Under the pieces are notes generated by a model. The model was not told the DNA's origin, searched no databases, and worked only from the letters and a program-made list of their open reading frames with translations. From positions 62,001-126,000 of the forward strand of contig DVLI01000007.1 in NCBI GenBank assembly GCA_018715595.1: DNA of 64,000 nucleotides, in the 5' to 3' direction. The translations under genes were made by a program, and so were the position numbers. Each line of letters starts with the position of its first letter. Within the stretch, counting starts at the first letter, position 1. Below are positions 25,635 to 34,000 of the stretch, piece after piece. This stretch comes from Candidatus Caccoplasma merdavium. Lineage in GTDB: Bacteria; Bacteroidota; Bacteroidia; Bacteroidales; UBA11471.

Positions 25635-27290
25635 TTAGTGGTTCGATTTTTCGCGTATCTCGACCCGGCGTATTTTCCCGCTGATGGTCTTGGGCAGTTC
25701 GTCGACAAATTCCACGATACGGGGATATTTATAGGGAGCCGTCACATGTTTCACATGGTCTTGTATCTCCTTGATGAGTTCCTCGCCGGCACGGGCCTTG
25801 TACTCTTTCGAGAGGACGATGGTGGCTTTTACCACCTGGCCGCGTATTTCGTCGGGTACGCCGGTGATGGCACATTCCACGACGGCGGGGTGGGTCATGA
25901 GGGCGCTCTCGACCTCGAACGGGCCGATGCGGTAACCCGACGACTTGATGACGTCGTCGGCACGTCCCACAAACCAGTAGTATCCGTCTTCATCGCGCCA
26001 AGCCACATCGCCCGTGTAGTAGATGTTGTCGTGGTAGGCTTCGCGGGTCTTTGCCTCGTCGCGGTAGTACTCCTTGAAGAGCCCGATGGGTTTGCCCTTG
26101 TCGGTGCGGATAACGATTTGCCCCTGTTCGCCGTCTTCGGCCCAGCGGCCGTCGGAGGTGAGCAGGTCGACGTCGTATTGCGGGTTGGGTATGCCCATTG
26201 AGCCCGGTTTGGGTTCGACCCAGGGATAGGTGGCGATGGTGAGTGTGGTCTCGGTCTGCCCGAAACCTTCCATGAGCTTGATGCCCGTGATGCGGTAAAA
26301 CTCCTCGTAGACTTTGGGGTTGAGGGCTTCTCCTGCTATGGTGCAATAACGCAGCGAGGAGATGTCATACTTGGAGATGTCTTCGCGTATGAGGAACCGG
26401 AACACGGTGGGCGGCGCGCAGAACGAGGTGATGTGGTATTTCTCTATCATGGCAAGCACATGTGCCGGCACAAATTTCCCGAAGTCATAGACAAAGACGT
26501 TGGCACCGGCAATCCATTGCCCGTAGAGCTTGCCCCAAACGGCTTTTCCCCAGCCGGTGTCGGCGAGGGTGAGGTGCAGGCTCTCTTCGTTGAGGTTGTG
26601 CCAGTATGAGCCGGTGACGATGTGTCCCAGCGGGTAGGTGAAGTCGTGGGCTACCATTTTGGGGTTGCCGGTCGTGCCCGAGGTGAAATAGAGCAGCGAG
26701 GTGTCGTCGTTGGTATTGGCCAGGGCGGGACGCTCGAAGGGGGCGGCGGCTTCGATGCCGGCATGGAAATCGAGCCAGCCTTCGGGTATGGTGGGGCCTA
26801 TCGACACGCGGTATTGCAGCGAGGGGGAGTCGGCGACCGAGCGGTTGATGTGCCCGATGACGGGTTCTTCGCCTACGGCGACAATCATCTTTATGTCGGC
26901 CGCGTTGCAGCGGTAGATGATGTCTTTCTCGGTGAGCAGGTGGGTGGCGGGTATGCACACGGCTCCGATTTTGTGCAGTGCGATAATCGAGAACCAGAAC
27001 TCATAGCGGCGTTTGAGTATGAGCATCACCATGTCGCCGCGTTTGATGCCGAGCGACAGGAAGAACGAGGCGGTCTTGTCGCTTTCGCGCTTGATGTCGG
27101 CAAAGGTGAAGTCGATGTGGTGGTCTTCCTCGTTGGTCCAGCAAAGGGCTTTTTTGTCGGGCGCGATGCGGGCCCATTCGTCTACGACGTCGTATCCGAA
27201 GTTGAAATTCTCGGGTACGTTTATGTGGAAGTTTTTGATGAAATCTTCTTGCGAGGAAAATTTCGTCTGTTTCAGAAATTTCTCTAACAT
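25635..27290 (-). CDS. Acyl-CoA synthetase (AMP-forming), acetyl/medium-chain type
   Basis: A 551-residue ANL-superfamily ligase. Core motifs in order: [15 protein letters not shown] (phosphate loop), [22 protein letters not shown] (adenylate), [34 protein letters not shown]-type hinge region, and the C-terminal catalytic lysine in [13 protein letters not shown]. It forms an acyl-AMP and then an acyl-CoA. The closest pattern is the medium-chain/acetyl-CoA synthetase group found in Bacteroidales; the acid used cannot be read from the sequence. It lies 14 bases after an XRE-cupin regulator gene, a pairing that suggests that the regulator senses the acid or its CoA product. Confidence 0.92.
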   Translation of the reverse strand: MLEKFLKQTKFSSQEDFIKNFHINVPENFNFGYDVVDEWARIAPDKKALCWTNEEDHHIDFTFADIKRESDKTASFFLSLGIKRGDMVMLILKRRYEFWFSIIALHKIGAVCIPATHLLTEKDIIYRCNAADIKMIVAVGEEPVIGHINRSVADSPSLQYRVSIGPTIPEGWLDFHAGIEAAAPFERPALANTNDDTSLLYFTSGTTGNPKMVAHDFTYPLGHIVTGSYWHNLNEESLHLTLADTGWGKAVWGKLYGQWIAGANVFVYDFGKFVPAHVLAMIEKYHITSFCAPPTVFRFLIREDISKYDISSLRYCTIAGEALNPKVYEEFYRITGIKLMEGFGQTETTLTIATYPWVEPKPGSMGIPNPQYDVDLLTSDGRWAEDGEQGQIVIRTDKGKPIGLFKEYYRDEAKTREAYHDNIYYTGDVAWRDEDGYYWFVGRADDVIKSSGYRIGPFEVESALMTHPAVVECAITGVPDEIRGQVVKATIVLSKEYKARAGEELIKEIQDHVKHVTAPYKYPRIVEFVDELPKTISGKIRRVEIREKSNH

Positions 27291-27304
27291 GGGGTTGATG
27301 ATGA

Positions 27305-27859
27305 TTAAAAGATGATGGCAAGGAATTGTACCCGTTTCCCGTCGAGCGCTTTCATGCCGTGGGGGCGGTTGGCGTCGAAGTAGATGCTGTCTCCTTCGTT
27401 GAGCGTGAGTTGCTTGTTGCCGATTTGCAGGGTCATGCGGCCTTCGAGAATGTAGTTGAATTCCTGTCCCGGGTGCGTGTTGAGGTAGATGGGGGTCGCA
27501 TCGTCTTTGGGTTCTACGGTGACGACGAAGGGGTCGGCCTTGCGGTTCATGAATCCGGCGGCGAGCGACTGGTATTTGTAGGCTTTGGTCCGCTGCACGC
27601 TGGCGCCCATGCCCTTGCGGGTGAGGAAGTAGCTGTTCATGCGGGGTTCTTCGCCAAACATCAGTGCCGTGAGGTCTATCTCGTAGTGGGTCCCGATTTG
27701 GTGCAAGATGCTCACGGGAATGTCGATGTTGCCCGATTCCATTAGTTCATATTCCCGGGGTTCGATACCGCACACGGCGGCCACATCGGCCGTCGTGAGA
27801 TCGAGTACTTCGCGCAGCCCTTTCAGTCGGGAAGCGATTTGTTTGATTTGTTCGTTCAT
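27305..27859 (-). CDS. XRE-family regulator with C-terminal cupin sensor domain
   Basis: A 184-residue protein. The N-terminal helix-turn-helix (about 10-65) has [29 protein letters not shown]-type spacing, and a cupin barrel (about 110-184) contains the metal-binding-like segments [21 protein letters not shown] and [13 protein letters not shown]. Regulators of this build usually control the next operon genes in response to a small molecule bound in the cupin. It heads an operon with the acyl-CoA synthetase and proB, so self-regulation of that operon is likely. Confidence 0.92.
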   Translation of the reverse strand: MNEQIKQIASRLKGLREVLDLTTADVAAVCGIEPREYELMESGNIDIPVSILHQIGTHYEIDLTALMFGEEPRMNSYFLTRKGMGASVQRTKAYKYQSLAAGFMNRKADPFVVTVEPKDDATPIYLNTHPGQEFNYILEGRMTLQIGNKQLTLNEGDSIYFDANRPHGMKALDGKRVQFLAIIF

Positions 27860-28024
27860 AAAAACTCTATTTTATACGCCCGGGGAGCTGTTGCGGCCAC
27901 TCTCCGGAGAGGGTTGTTGTTTGTTGCGGGCGGGCCCGGCAGGGGGTGCCGACTTGTTGTGGGCCGCGTGCCGTCCCGGTTACCATGGGGGCAACGGCTT
28001 GTTGCGTACGGTCGCATTGCACCT
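27860..28024 (-). other. Long GC-rich leader of the XRE-cupin operon
   Basis: About 165 bases between the predicted transcript start and ATG 27859. They contain several CAACAA and GGC-rich repeats and a short GC-rich palindrome near the middle. No known riboswitch was recognised. It may hold the operator for self-control. Confidence 0.4.
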
Positions 28025-28032
28025 GTTGTTGA

Positions 28033-28063
28033 CAAAGATACGACAAAGCGCAAAAAAAACAAT
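28033..28063 (-). promoter_or_regulatory. Promoter of the XRE-cupin operon
   Basis: Minus strand TATCTTTG (28040-28033) matches TAnnTTTG; ATTG lies upstream at 28063-28060 with a 19-base spacer. Confidence 0.6.
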
Positions 28064-28108
28064 CATTCCGCCACGAAAAACCGATTTTTTCTTCTCTTTT
28101 GCCGAGCG

Positions 28109-28140
28109 TTTGTTTCTCTGCCGAATATCTTCTAACTTTG
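28109..28140 (+). promoter_or_regulatory. Promoter of the FHA-protein gene
   Basis: TTTG at 28109-28112, a 20-base spacer, TAACTTTG at 28133-28140: a full consensus match. The transcript starts about 12 bases before ATG 28160. Confidence 0.75.
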
Positions 28141-28159
28141 TAGAAAAGTTTATGTCCCT

Positions 28160-28663
28160 ATGAAACGAGTCTTATGTCCCCGCTGCGACGGCCATGTGAC
28201 TTTCGACGAGCAACGTTGCCGCGCCGGAGAGTCGCTCTTCCTGGTCTGTCCGCATTGTGGAAAAAGTTTTTCGCTCTCCTATGAAGAGATTGTCCGTCAG
28301 CCCGATACCGCCGATTGCGGCAAGATTGTCGTGCTCGAAAACAACTGTTGCGAGCGGCAGGAATTCCCGCTGGCCCTTGGCGACAACGTGATAGGCCGAC
28401 GCAACAAGGGCACCGACGTGGATATTGCCATCGAGAGCAGCGATGCCGACCTCGAACGCCGCCATTGCATCATCAATGTCCGTCGCAACAAAAATGGCGA
28501 GTTGGTATATACCCTCCGCGACTGTTCTGCACGTTCGGGCACTTATTTGCGGCAAGACCGTTTGGGCAAACGCGACCAGGTGCGTCTCGACTCGGCCGAT
28601 GTCGTTTCGATAGGAGGCACCACCTTTATCCTTCACGTTCCCGGAGGCGACGAGGAGGAGTAA
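28160..28663 (+). CDS. FHA-domain protein with N-terminal zinc ribbon
   Basis: A 167-residue protein. Residues 5-37 hold a Cys4 zinc-ribbon pattern (CPRCDG ... CPHCGK). Residues 75-160 form a forkhead-associated domain, with VIGRRNKGTDVDI, the phosphothreonine-contacting SDADLERRHCIIN segment and the loop SARSGTYL. FHA domains bind phosphothreonine peptides. No Ser/Thr kinase is in the window. The gene lies about 70 bases before the GlmU-like gene in the same direction, without a terminator between them, so they may be cotranscribed. Role unknown. Confidence 0.85.
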   Translation: MKRVLCPRCDGHVTFDEQRCRAGESLFLVCPHCGKSFSLSYEEIVRQPDTADCGKIVVLENNCCERQEFPLALGDNVIGRRNKGTDVDIAIESSDADLERRHCIINVRRNKNGELVYTLRDCSARSGTYLRQDRLGKRDQVRLDSADVVSIGGTTFILHVPGGDEEE

Positions 28664-28732
28664 TCCCCGGCCGGAAAGCCCTCTCCCCTCCCGTGACAAA
28701 AAACAAAAACCGAACTTATAAATGCGTAGTAT

Positions 28733-29929
28733 ATGAAAAATATCGTCCTCTTCGATACCCGCGATGTGCATTGCGCCTGCTTGCCCATCACCTTCACCCG
28801 CGCGGTGAGCGACGTGAGGGTGGGTATTCTCACCATCAAGGAAAAATGGCAACATTACATTCCGGGAGACTACACGGCTCTCACGGCCGAATACTTGGCC
28901 GTGAAATATCCGGCACTCCCCGATGAGGCCCTCTTCATTGCCGGGAACCTCTGTCCCGATGCCGAACTGCTGGCCGCCGTGACGGCTCTGACGCCCGGTA
29001 TGGCCCTGCTCGATGCCGATGCCCGCCTGTTGGCCTTCTGCGGGACATGCAGCGACATGCAATCGGCCCGTTACGCTCGCACGCTCACCTATACCGGTGT
29101 GCCCGTGCGCATCGCCGCGGCCTATGACATTTTCAGGGAGAACGGCCGGGAACTCGAAAAAGACTTCCGCCTTCTCACCGCCGGCCGCACTTCGCAACCG
29201 CTGCCCGAGTCGTGCCGTCTCGTGGGCGAACCGACTTTCCCCGACGGCACCCCACGACTCTTTATCGAAGAGGGAGCCAAGCTCGAATGCGTCATTATCA
29301 ACGTCAACAACGGCCCGGTGTATATAGGCCGCGACGCCGAGGTGATGGAAGGCGTGTGCATACGCGCCCCGTTTGCCGCCTGCACCCATGCCACGGTGAA
29401 CATGAATGCCAAAATCTACGGTGCCACCACCCTTGGTCCCTATTGCAAGGTGGGAGGAGAGTTGAGCAATGTCGTCATGCAAGCCTATTCCAACAAAGGC
29501 CACGACGGCTACCTGGGCAACGCCGTCATCGGCGAGTGGTGCAACCTCGGTGCCGACACCAACTGCTCCAACCTCAAAAACAACTATGCCGAAATCAAGC
29601 TTTGGGATTATGTCTCGCACCGCTTCAAACCCACCGGCATGCAGTTTTGCGGACTGCTCATGGGCGACCACTCCCGTTCGGGCATCAATACGATGTTCAA
29701 CACCGCCACCGTTGTGGGGGTAGGCGCCAACGTCTACGGGCCGGGATTCCCCTGCACCGTCATCGACTCCTTTGTGCAGGGCGGAGCCGAAGGGTTCACC
29801 TCCGTTCCCGTGGCAAAGGTCATGGAGATGGCCCAGCGCATGATGGCCCGTCGCGGCAAGTCGCTCACCGACGCCGAGCGTCAGGTACTGCAATCGCTCG
29901 CCGACAATCCCTATCCCGCACAAAAATAA
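28733..29929 (+). CDS. Alternative GlmU-like sugar nucleotidyl/acetyltransferase
   Basis: A 398-residue protein of the Bacteroidota GlmU-like family. The N-terminal part begins with LPITFTRAVSDVRVGILTI, the family's own start, instead of the L-x-x-G-x-G-T-R-M loop of classical GlmU. From about 190 a left-handed beta-helix built of hexapeptide repeats runs to about 350 (VYIGRDAEVMEGVCI, NMNAKIYGATTLGP, GEWCNLGADTNCSN). It is expected to handle GlcN-1-phosphate acetylation and UDP-GlcNAc formation, but the uridylyl step is less certain because the canonical residues are absent. Cytoplasmic. Confidence 0.85.
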   Translation: MKNIVLFDTRDVHCACLPITFTRAVSDVRVGILTIKEKWQHYIPGDYTALTAEYLAVKYPALPDEALFIAGNLCPDAELLAAVTALTPGMALLDADARLLAFCGTCSDMQSARYARTLTYTGVPVRIAAAYDIFRENGRELEKDFRLLTAGRTSQPLPESCRLVGEPTFPDGTPRLFIEEGAKLECVIINVNNGPVYIGRDAEVMEGVCIRAPFAACTHATVNMNAKIYGATTLGPYCKVGGELSNVVMQAYSNKGHDGYLGNAVIGEWCNLGADTNCSNLKNNYAEIKLWDYVSHRFKPTGMQFCGLLMGDHSRSGINTMFNTATVVGVGANVYGPGFPCTVIDSFVQGGAEGFTSVPVAKVMEMAQRMMARRGKSLTDAERQVLQSLADNPYPAQK

Positions 29930-29934
29930 GGTTT

Positions 29935-29976
29935 AGAGGGGGCTCCGCGATAGGAGCGTACCCCTCTTTCCTTTTT
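29935..29976 (+). terminator. Terminator after the GlmU-like gene
   Basis: A two-part stem, 29935-29941 with 29961-29967 and GCTCC (29942-29946) with GGAGC (29953-29957), followed by TTTCCTTTTTT. Confidence 0.8.
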
Positions 29977-30007
29977 TACCGTTTTAATTTGAGTTGAGAC
30001 CAAGGCC

Positions 30008-30205
30008 ATGAAATATACAGTCACCATCGAAGAGACCGTGGTAAAAGATTTTGAGGTTGAAGCCGAGTCGATGGAGCGTGCCATAGATGCAGCTATCATA
30101 AATTACAAGTCGGGAGAATTTGTTCTTGACCCCGGCGAGGTTATTCACAAGCAGATAAGAGCTTCTTATCATTCTCAAAAAGACTCCGGTTGGAGGGAGT
30201 TTTGA
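30008..30205 (+). CDS. DpnD/PcfM-like small protein
   Basis: A 65-residue protein. The pattern MKYTVTIEETVVKDFEVEA, then residues A-x-x-A-I followed by Y-x-x-G-E-F-V-L-D, fits the DpnD/PcfM-like family. DpnD is the second product of the pneumococcal DpnI restriction cassette, and PcfM belongs to an enterococcal conjugative plasmid; neither has a known function. The gene sits 13 bases before a nuclease-like gene in the same direction. Codons are richer in A/T than in the flanking genes. A weak -7-like box, TTAATTTG, is at 29984-29991. No enzyme motif is visible. Confidence 0.75.
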   Translation: MKYTVTIEETVVKDFEVEAESMERAIDAAIINYKSGEFVLDPGEVIHKQIRASYHSQKDSGWREF

Positions 30206-30218
30206 TATTTTTGCGATT

Positions 30219-30959
30219 ATGAAACAATACGAAGCCGTAATACAGACCATCGAAAAATTGGGTGGAGTAGCCACCCTCGGGCAGTTGAATCAAGAAGTTT
30301 TTAAAATAGAAGCGTGCAAGTGGGAAACAAAAACCCCTTTTGCCAGTATTCGGCGCATCGTACAAACGACAAAAGGAATATACAAAATAAAGCCGGGATT
30401 GTATGGGTTGGAAAAAATGAGACACATCAACGAAGAGAATGGCTTCATGGTTGAAACTGATAAAAACAGAGACTCGAAAGCGTATCTGTTGTTTACCCAT
30501 ACCTATTACCAAGGACTGTTGTTGGAGGTAGGCAATCTCCGTGGTCTTGGCACCTACTCTCCTCATCAGGACAAGAACCATCGTTTCTCCGATGGCCGGC
30601 GGTTGAGTGAGATTTCCAGTCTTGGCGGGTTGCCCTCTTTTTCATACCCACACATGGTAAAGCGATGCTCTACCGTCGACGTCGTGTGGATAAACGGCCG
30701 GGGCATGCCCGATTCGCTTTTTGAAGTGGAACATTCGACCGACATACAAAATTCGCTGTTGAAATACAGCGACCTGCAAGATTTTAATGCGAGAATGGTT
30801 ATCGTGGCCGACAAGCGGCGGAAAGAGGAGTATTTGCAAAAAATAAGGTGCTCTGCTTTTGGCGCCATTTCGCAAAGAGTGCATTTTCTCGATTATGAAT
30901 CGCTCAATGCCCAATATATGCAAGAACTTGCAAAAAAAGATTTTTCATTCAATCTTTGA
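30219..30959 (+). CDS. Winged-helix plus PD-(D/E)XK-like putative endonuclease
   Basis: A 246-residue protein of unrecognised family. Residues 1-70 look like a winged helix of the HARE-HTH kind (YEAVIQTIEKLGGVATLGQL ... KGIYKIKPGLYGL). Residues 85-235 carry a restriction-enzyme-like core: a helix with Glu near 103 (LLLEVG), then VDVVW near 153-157 and FEVEHSTDI near 167-175. Together these imitate the E...D...ExK order with E-V-E in place of E-x-K. GC content is lower than in the neighbours, suggesting transfer. It follows the DpnD/PcfM-like gene by 13 bases, and a terminator follows. A TATTTTTG box at 30206-30213 might give an extra internal start. A DNA-binding nuclease in defence is inferred, not shown. 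Confidence 0.6.
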   Translation: MKQYEAVIQTIEKLGGVATLGQLNQEVFKIEACKWETKTPFASIRRIVQTTKGIYKIKPGLYGLEKMRHINEENGFMVETDKNRDSKAYLLFTHTYYQGLLLEVGNLRGLGTYSPHQDKNHRFSDGRRLSEISSLGGLPSFSYPHMVKRCSTVDVVWINGRGMPDSLFEVEHSTDIQNSLLKYSDLQDFNARMVIVADKRRKEEYLQKIRCSAFGAISQRVHFLDYESLNAQYMQELAKKDFSFNL

Positions 30960-30979
30960 CCGATACGCCGGTATCAAGG

Positions 30980-31014
30980 AGGGGAGAGACCCGGAAGGGT
31001 TTCTCCCCTCTTTC
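30980..31014 (+). terminator. Terminator of the DpnD-like cassette
   Basis: AGGGGAGA (30980-30987) pairs with TCTCCCCT (31002-31009), with an inner ACCC/GGGT, followed by CTTTCG. Confidence 0.7.
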
Positions 31015-31074
31015 GTATGAGGCGGTCGCGACAGCGGAGAGGTCTGTTGCTGTGGGGCCGGGTGACAACTCCCG

Positions 31075-34000
31075 TCATCGGGCGAGGTCGAGTTTGATGG
31101 TGATGCCGATGTCGCTGTTGAGGGTGGGGTAGCTGCTCGACGAGATGAGCGGCGTGGTGATTTGCAGGTCGTAGTAGGCTTGCAGGGTGATGTAGCGGCT
31201 CAGTTTGTACTCGGCCGAGTATTTCATGTTGATGGCTTTGTTTCCGGCTGTGGCCTGGGTATATTCCTGCTCGATGCGGCGTATGAGGGAGTGGGTCTTG
31301 GCAAAGGAGAAGTCGCCCCGCAGGTTGATGTCGTTGCTGTATGTGCCTTGTTTCCCCCCTTTGCCCGAGAAGAAGCCGCGCAAGCCGGTGATTTTGTAGC
31401 CGATGCCTACGGTCACGTCCTGGGTGACGGCTTCGACGATTTGTACCGAGGAGATGCTCAGGTTGAGGTTGCGGCTGTTTTTGTAGGCCAGGCTTCCCGA
31501 GAGGTTGTTTTTGAGGGTGAAGTCGATGCCCAGCAGGGGAGAGAAGCTCTCGATGATGGTGACCGATGAGATGTCGTAGGGCGATGAGGGTACGGGATAG
31601 CCCGTCTGTGAGTCTTTGACAAATCCCATGTCGCTATCGCCGCCGATGCTCACCCAGTTGAGGTAGGAGGAGAAACTGTTGACGTTGTAGGTGCATTTGT
31701 AGGCGTGGGAGATGATGAAACTCTTGAAGACTTTCTGCATCTTTTTCAGTTTCGACAATCCGTCGTAGGTCAGTTTCCAGTTGGGGATAAGTTGCGTCCA
31801 CGAGGGGAAGGCGGTGAGGTCGATTGTACGGGCGTCGCCTCCGGTGTAGGCGGCGATGAATGAGGGTATCAGCACGTCGGCCGAGCTGATGTTGACGCCG
31901 CCATACAGGGTGTTGTAGGGTTGTCCCGCCAGGTTGGCTTCGCCGATGAAGTCGGCTGCGGGGTAGAAGGTGTTGCGGTAGTTGCTTTCGAGGCGGTTGG
32001 CGACAATCTGACGGTTTTGCAGGAACTGGTCGAAGGCGTCGGACTGGTATCCGTTCTCGGCCGAGAGTTTCTTGAAGGCCGTGGACAGGGCCATGTGCGT
32101 CATGGTGAAGCTGCCGCCCTGTATGGTGGGCTTGTTGTCGTACATGAAGTAGATTTGGTTGTTGTGGCTCTGGCTGCGTGCGATGTTGAGGGTGATTTTG
32201 AGCCCGTTCAGCGGTTCGAGCACGATGTCGGCCTGCAAGTCGTTGGTGCGGTTGTGTATGGCCGGGCTTATGAGCGACGAGTCCTGGGTCATGAGCCAGT
32301 TGTTCTCGACGGCATGGTCGATGTAGTCGCTGCCCACGGTGGCGAAGGCAAATCCCAACCCCGGCGCCATGGCGCCGTAACCGGTCGATTGGCCGAGCAT
32401 GTCGCCGACTGAGGGCGCGAACGACGGCAGTGTCATCGAACGGGTGTTGCTGTATTGTATGTTGGCGCTGCGCAGCATCATGGCGAAACGGGTAGCATAC
32501 ATGCCCACCTGGTACCACTTGTTTTCTTCGCGTCGCTTGCCCGGGAGCACCGTGATGATGATGCGCTCGTCGGATCGTGTCTCGACGCGTATGGTGTTGG
32601 CGTCGACGACTTTGTATTCGATGGGGTAGACTTTGCCTTTGAGGGTGGCCGATACGATGGGCTTTTTACTGTCGAGGTTGTGCTTTACCAGGGTCGAGGT
32701 GTCGGCGCGCAGGGTGATGGTGCGCTGGTAGCGGTTGCGCTTTTGCGGGGTGCGGCTGTTGCTGCCGCGGTTGTTGAATTTCTGGTTGACCGACTTCAAG
32801 AATTTCGATTTGTTGTAGAGGGTCTCGAAGTTGAACCGTCCGTTGACCGAGAGGCGCCCCTGGTTGCTGATGCTGTTGCCCACCGAGGTGGTGTCGTCAA
32901 TGGAGGCTCCGCGATTCCAGTTGTAGGTGGCGTTGTAGGTCGAGGAGAGGCTTATCCAGTTGAGCGAGGGTATGTTGTTGAGCGGCACGTTGAAGGTGGC
33001 GTTGAAGCTCTGCTGGTATTCCCACGGGGTTCCGAAGTCGCGCAGGCTGTTCTTTACCGAGTCTTTCCACAGGGTGTATTCTTCGGCAAACAACTGTTTG
33101 TTGACGGCTCCCGACGGCTCTTCGATGCGGGCGTTGGTGGCTGTCGAGAGGTTCATCGAGAGGCTTTGCAGGAGGTTCCACTGTATGGCGAACTGGCGGT
33201 CCCACAGGAAACTTTTGCTCACCGACACCGGCAAGGTCACGTCGCTCTCGTCGATGCTGCGCAGCTGTTGTTCGTAGTAGTAACGCGATATGCTGGTGCC
33301 GAACGAGAGGTTGTTGGGCAGGTAGTTGATGCCCATTTTTTTGAGGACGTCGAGGCTTTTCGATTTCGATTTTATTTTCTCGAAGGGTTTCCACGGTTTG
33401 ATGAGCGGCGAGTAGCTGTATATGAGGTTCCCGTTGTAGGTGTTGGTATTCTCATAGGCTGTCGTCGGGTCGTTCTCGTGCTGCTTGTTTTGCGAGTAGC
33501 TGAATGTGAAGTTGCCCGGGTCGTAGGGCATGGGATTTTTGCTCTTGATGTCGACCTTGAAGCCCGAGAGGCTGAGGCTTTTCACGGTCGACTGGGTGAT
33601 GGAGAGCTGCTTTATCGAGTCGCGGGCGGCGTCGTTGGCGGCGGCTTCGAGGGCGTCGGAGAGCAAGATGTCCTGGTCGAGCGGGTTGTATTTGGGCAGG
33701 GATTTCTCCATCGTGTAGGAGTAGAAGAAGGGGGCTTTGATTTTGGCTTTCTCGGGGAAGAAGCGGCCCAGGTCGACCATGGCGGCGAAGTTGTACTGGT
33801 AGAGGTCGTCGAGACGGCGTTCGCTCAGGCTCTGGTCGATGCCGCCGAAGCCCGTGGTCTCGACCAGCCCGCTCATGTTGAGGGTGGCGATGTCCGACAC
33901 GGCCAGGTTGAGGTTGCCCTTGGCCGCCCAGCCGCCCTCTTCGTTGAAGCCTTTGAGCCGCAGTTCGTTTATCCACACGGTGGCGCTTTTCTTGCGTCCC

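Noticed and set aside
24768-26201. 477-codon plus-strand ORF
   Set aside because: Antisense across proB and the acyl-CoA synthetase, both unmistakable.
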